Source of the DNA: Pseudo-nitzschia pungens
Taxonomy: Eukaryota; Bacillariophyta; Bacillariophyceae; Bacillariales; Bacillariaceae
DNA: 64,000 nt
NCBI GenBank assembly: GCA_037355855.1
Contig: CM074768.1
Span: forward strand, 496,001 to 560,000
Direction of reading: 5' to 3'
A program made the translations under genes and the position numbers. This document shows, in pieces, positions 62,597 through 64,000 of this stretch. Numbering within the stretch: the first letter of the stretch is position 1; the number at the start of each line of letters is the position of its first letter. Below the pieces are notes generated by a model, which saw only the letters and a program-made list of their open reading frames with translations, was not told where the DNA came from and ran no database searches.

Positions 62597-63856
62597 TCAC
62601 GGAATCCCGGCCGCGATGGTGCGGACGCGCTCGACGCTCCCGTTGATCTTGTTGCGGCCCAGGGTCGCCGCGTTCTCGGGCGCAATTCCGCCCAGCGCCG
62701 GCAGGATGGTCACGTCCATGCGCATCCCGGCCTCGCAGTGGCTGCCGATGTCGCAGGCGAAGGTGAGGGTCCGGCCCGACGTCGCCCTCCGTGAAGGACA
62801 CCGTGATGGGGTTGTCCCGGGTGCTGCCGATCTGGACCTTGCTGGTGCGGTCGCAGTTGCCGTAGGGGTAGACCCACACGTCGTGCGTTCCGGTCGTCCA
62901 GGCGAAGGTGAGGGTGTCCCCGGCGCGGACCGTCATGGGCGGGTACGGTTGGCCGATGTTTGCGGGGATGATCCAGTCGGGGGCGACGTAGTCGACGGTG
63001 ATCACGGGGGGGACGGTGACGACGGCGAGGTCTTCGGGTTCCGGTTCGGGTTCTTGGGGTTGCGGCACGGGTTCGGGCTCGGGCTCCGGCACGGGTTCTG
63101 GCATGGGTTCTTGGGTGGTGTCCTCCGCAACGACCTCATCGTCGCCCTCGGTGGTGACGTCTCCGGGGAGGAACTCCGAGTCGTCTTCGTCAAAGCTATC
63201 TTCCAGAGTGGAAGTTGGTGACATCGACCGGGGAAAGGACATCTTCCTCTTCCTCCTCATCCACAACAACAACATCAACCTCGAGGGTGGGTTCCACGAC
63301 TGGGGACCGGTTCCACGACGGGTTCCACAACGGGTTCCACGACGGGAGCCACAACGGGAGCCACCACCGGAGCGGGCTCTTCCGTGGCATCCTCCACCTC
63401 CGGCGGCGGCAGCGGCTGGAGAAAGGACGGCTCGCAGTCCAGCGGACACGTCTTGGCGAGATAGAACAGGAAGTGGTACCCCGCCTCGACGATGATGCAC
63501 CGATACAGGGCCTTGAGCTCTTCCTCGCAGGCCCGGCAGCACTTGATCGAGGGGCAGATGGGATCCTCCATCTGGTTGCACTCGTAGGCGTCCACGGGGA
63601 TGTAGAAGCCGCGCATGGCGTGGGAATCAAAGGTGAGCGGGGAGGCTCCCCCGTAGCCGCCGGAGCCGCCGAAGCAGTAGTCGTTGAAGCAACCGTTGTT
63701 CATGACGCAAATCCCGGCCTCGCCCAGGAGGTTGCGGGGCTTGACGCACCCCGGGGGAATGAGGGCCTCGAAGATGGTGTAGGTGGCGGTGGCGAAGGAT
63801 GGTGCCAGCAGAAAGAGTGCCGCGGAGAGCAGCAGGGATGGGAGAGATGGTGCCAT
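62597..63856 (-). CDS. Secreted Cys-rich protein with phytocyanin-like blue-copper domain, reading frame interrupted
   Basis: ATG at 63856 gives a signal peptide (LPSLLLSAALFLLAPSFATA). A Cys-rich domain of about 120 residues (GICVMNNGCFNDYC; CPSIKCCRACEEEL; CPLDC) is followed by a Pro/Val/Glu linker and an acidic stretch. The C-terminal domain is cupredoxin-like: GDTLTFAWTTGTHDVW gives the first His, NCDRT a Cys, and TFACDIGSHCEAGMRM gives the type 1 ligands Cys, His and Met with C-x4-H-x4-M spacing, as in plant phytocyanins; the two other Cys fit the phytocyanin disulfide. Role: extracellular or vesicular single-electron transfer; partner unknown. The complete domain is readable only after +1 frame changes near 63303, 63231 and 62776, each at a short C/G run. 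Ends at TGA 62599-62597. Confidence 0.78.
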
Positions 63857-64000
63857 TCTGAAAACTTGGTGCAAGAGGAAAGGAAACGAAACGAATGGGG
63901 AGAATAGGAAATGAACTGGAGGCTTGCGTTCGGTAGAAGCAGAGCGAATCGAGCAAGAAAAAAGGTGCGGGGTTATTCGAATGAGTGCTTGGCTGCTCAA

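Overview
The window looks like nuclear DNA of a diatom, most likely a pennate one. The reasons are GC-rich, mostly intron-poor genes set in AT-rich spacers, a split tRNA-Tyr gene, a spliceosomal intron in an inositol monophosphatase gene, an SLC4 bicarbonate-transporter gene, a plastid-type bipartite leader with an AAF cleavage motif at 36.6 kb, and a Ty3/Gypsy-type LTR retrotransposon. No prokaryotic operon, CRISPR array or rRNA is visible. The species assignment is inference.

Layout: 0-0.8 kb, 5' part of a PI-PLC X-domain gene (minus). 1.5-2.5 kb, tRNA-Tyr and tRNA-Glu. 3.0-7.5 kb, membrane-anchored pepsin-type aspartic protease with a thrombospondin-like module (minus). 10.1-14.1 kb, MORC-like GHKL ATPase (plus). 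14.4-17.7 kb, dCache-sensor class C GPCR-like receptor (minus). 18.8-19.2 kb, TA-flanked MITE. 19.7-20.8 kb, Asp/Glu-racemase-like protein. 23.6-25.4 kb, C78-type (UFSP/ZUFSP) cysteine protease with SUMO-interaction-like motifs (minus). 26.7-28.0 kb, secreted or membrane protein gene with a stop and frameshifts. 29.1-31.2 kb, SLC4 transporter (minus). 32.1-33.4 kb, inositol monophosphatase in two exons (minus). 34.6-36.1 kb, foldback element carrying decamer arrays. 36.6-37.9 kb, probable plastid membrane protein. 38.7-40.2 kb, helical-repeat-like protein (minus). 43.2-49.0 kb, complete Gypsy retrotransposon with identical LTRs and a 5-bp target duplication, inserted in a small ORF. 51.3-53.6 kb, class 3 lipase. 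54.6-55.7 kb, unknown protein (minus). 59.3-61.4 kb, acidic tail-anchored-like protein. 62.6-63.9 kb, secreted Cys-rich/phytocyanin-type blue-copper protein (minus).

The genes do not form one pathway. Several belong to signalling or membrane interfaces (PI-PLC and inositol monophosphatase in phosphoinositide turnover, the dCache receptor, SLC4 bicarbonate uptake, copper protein), and two belong to chromatin or SUMO/ubiquitin biology (MORC, C78). Many genes are arranged convergently.

One strong sequence-level signal: in four recognisable genes (MORC, GPCR, SLC4, copper protein) the conserved reading is recovered only through about 17 frame changes, every one in the +1 direction and many at C or G runs. 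A fifth gene (26.7 kb) has mixed changes plus a stop, whereas the protease, C78, lipase and retrotransposon frames are clean. This is most simply assembly insertion error, but it should be checked because it alters the annotation of five genes. A second genome-scale pattern is that 5-bp-period microsatellites sit just upstream of start codons or just downstream of stops.
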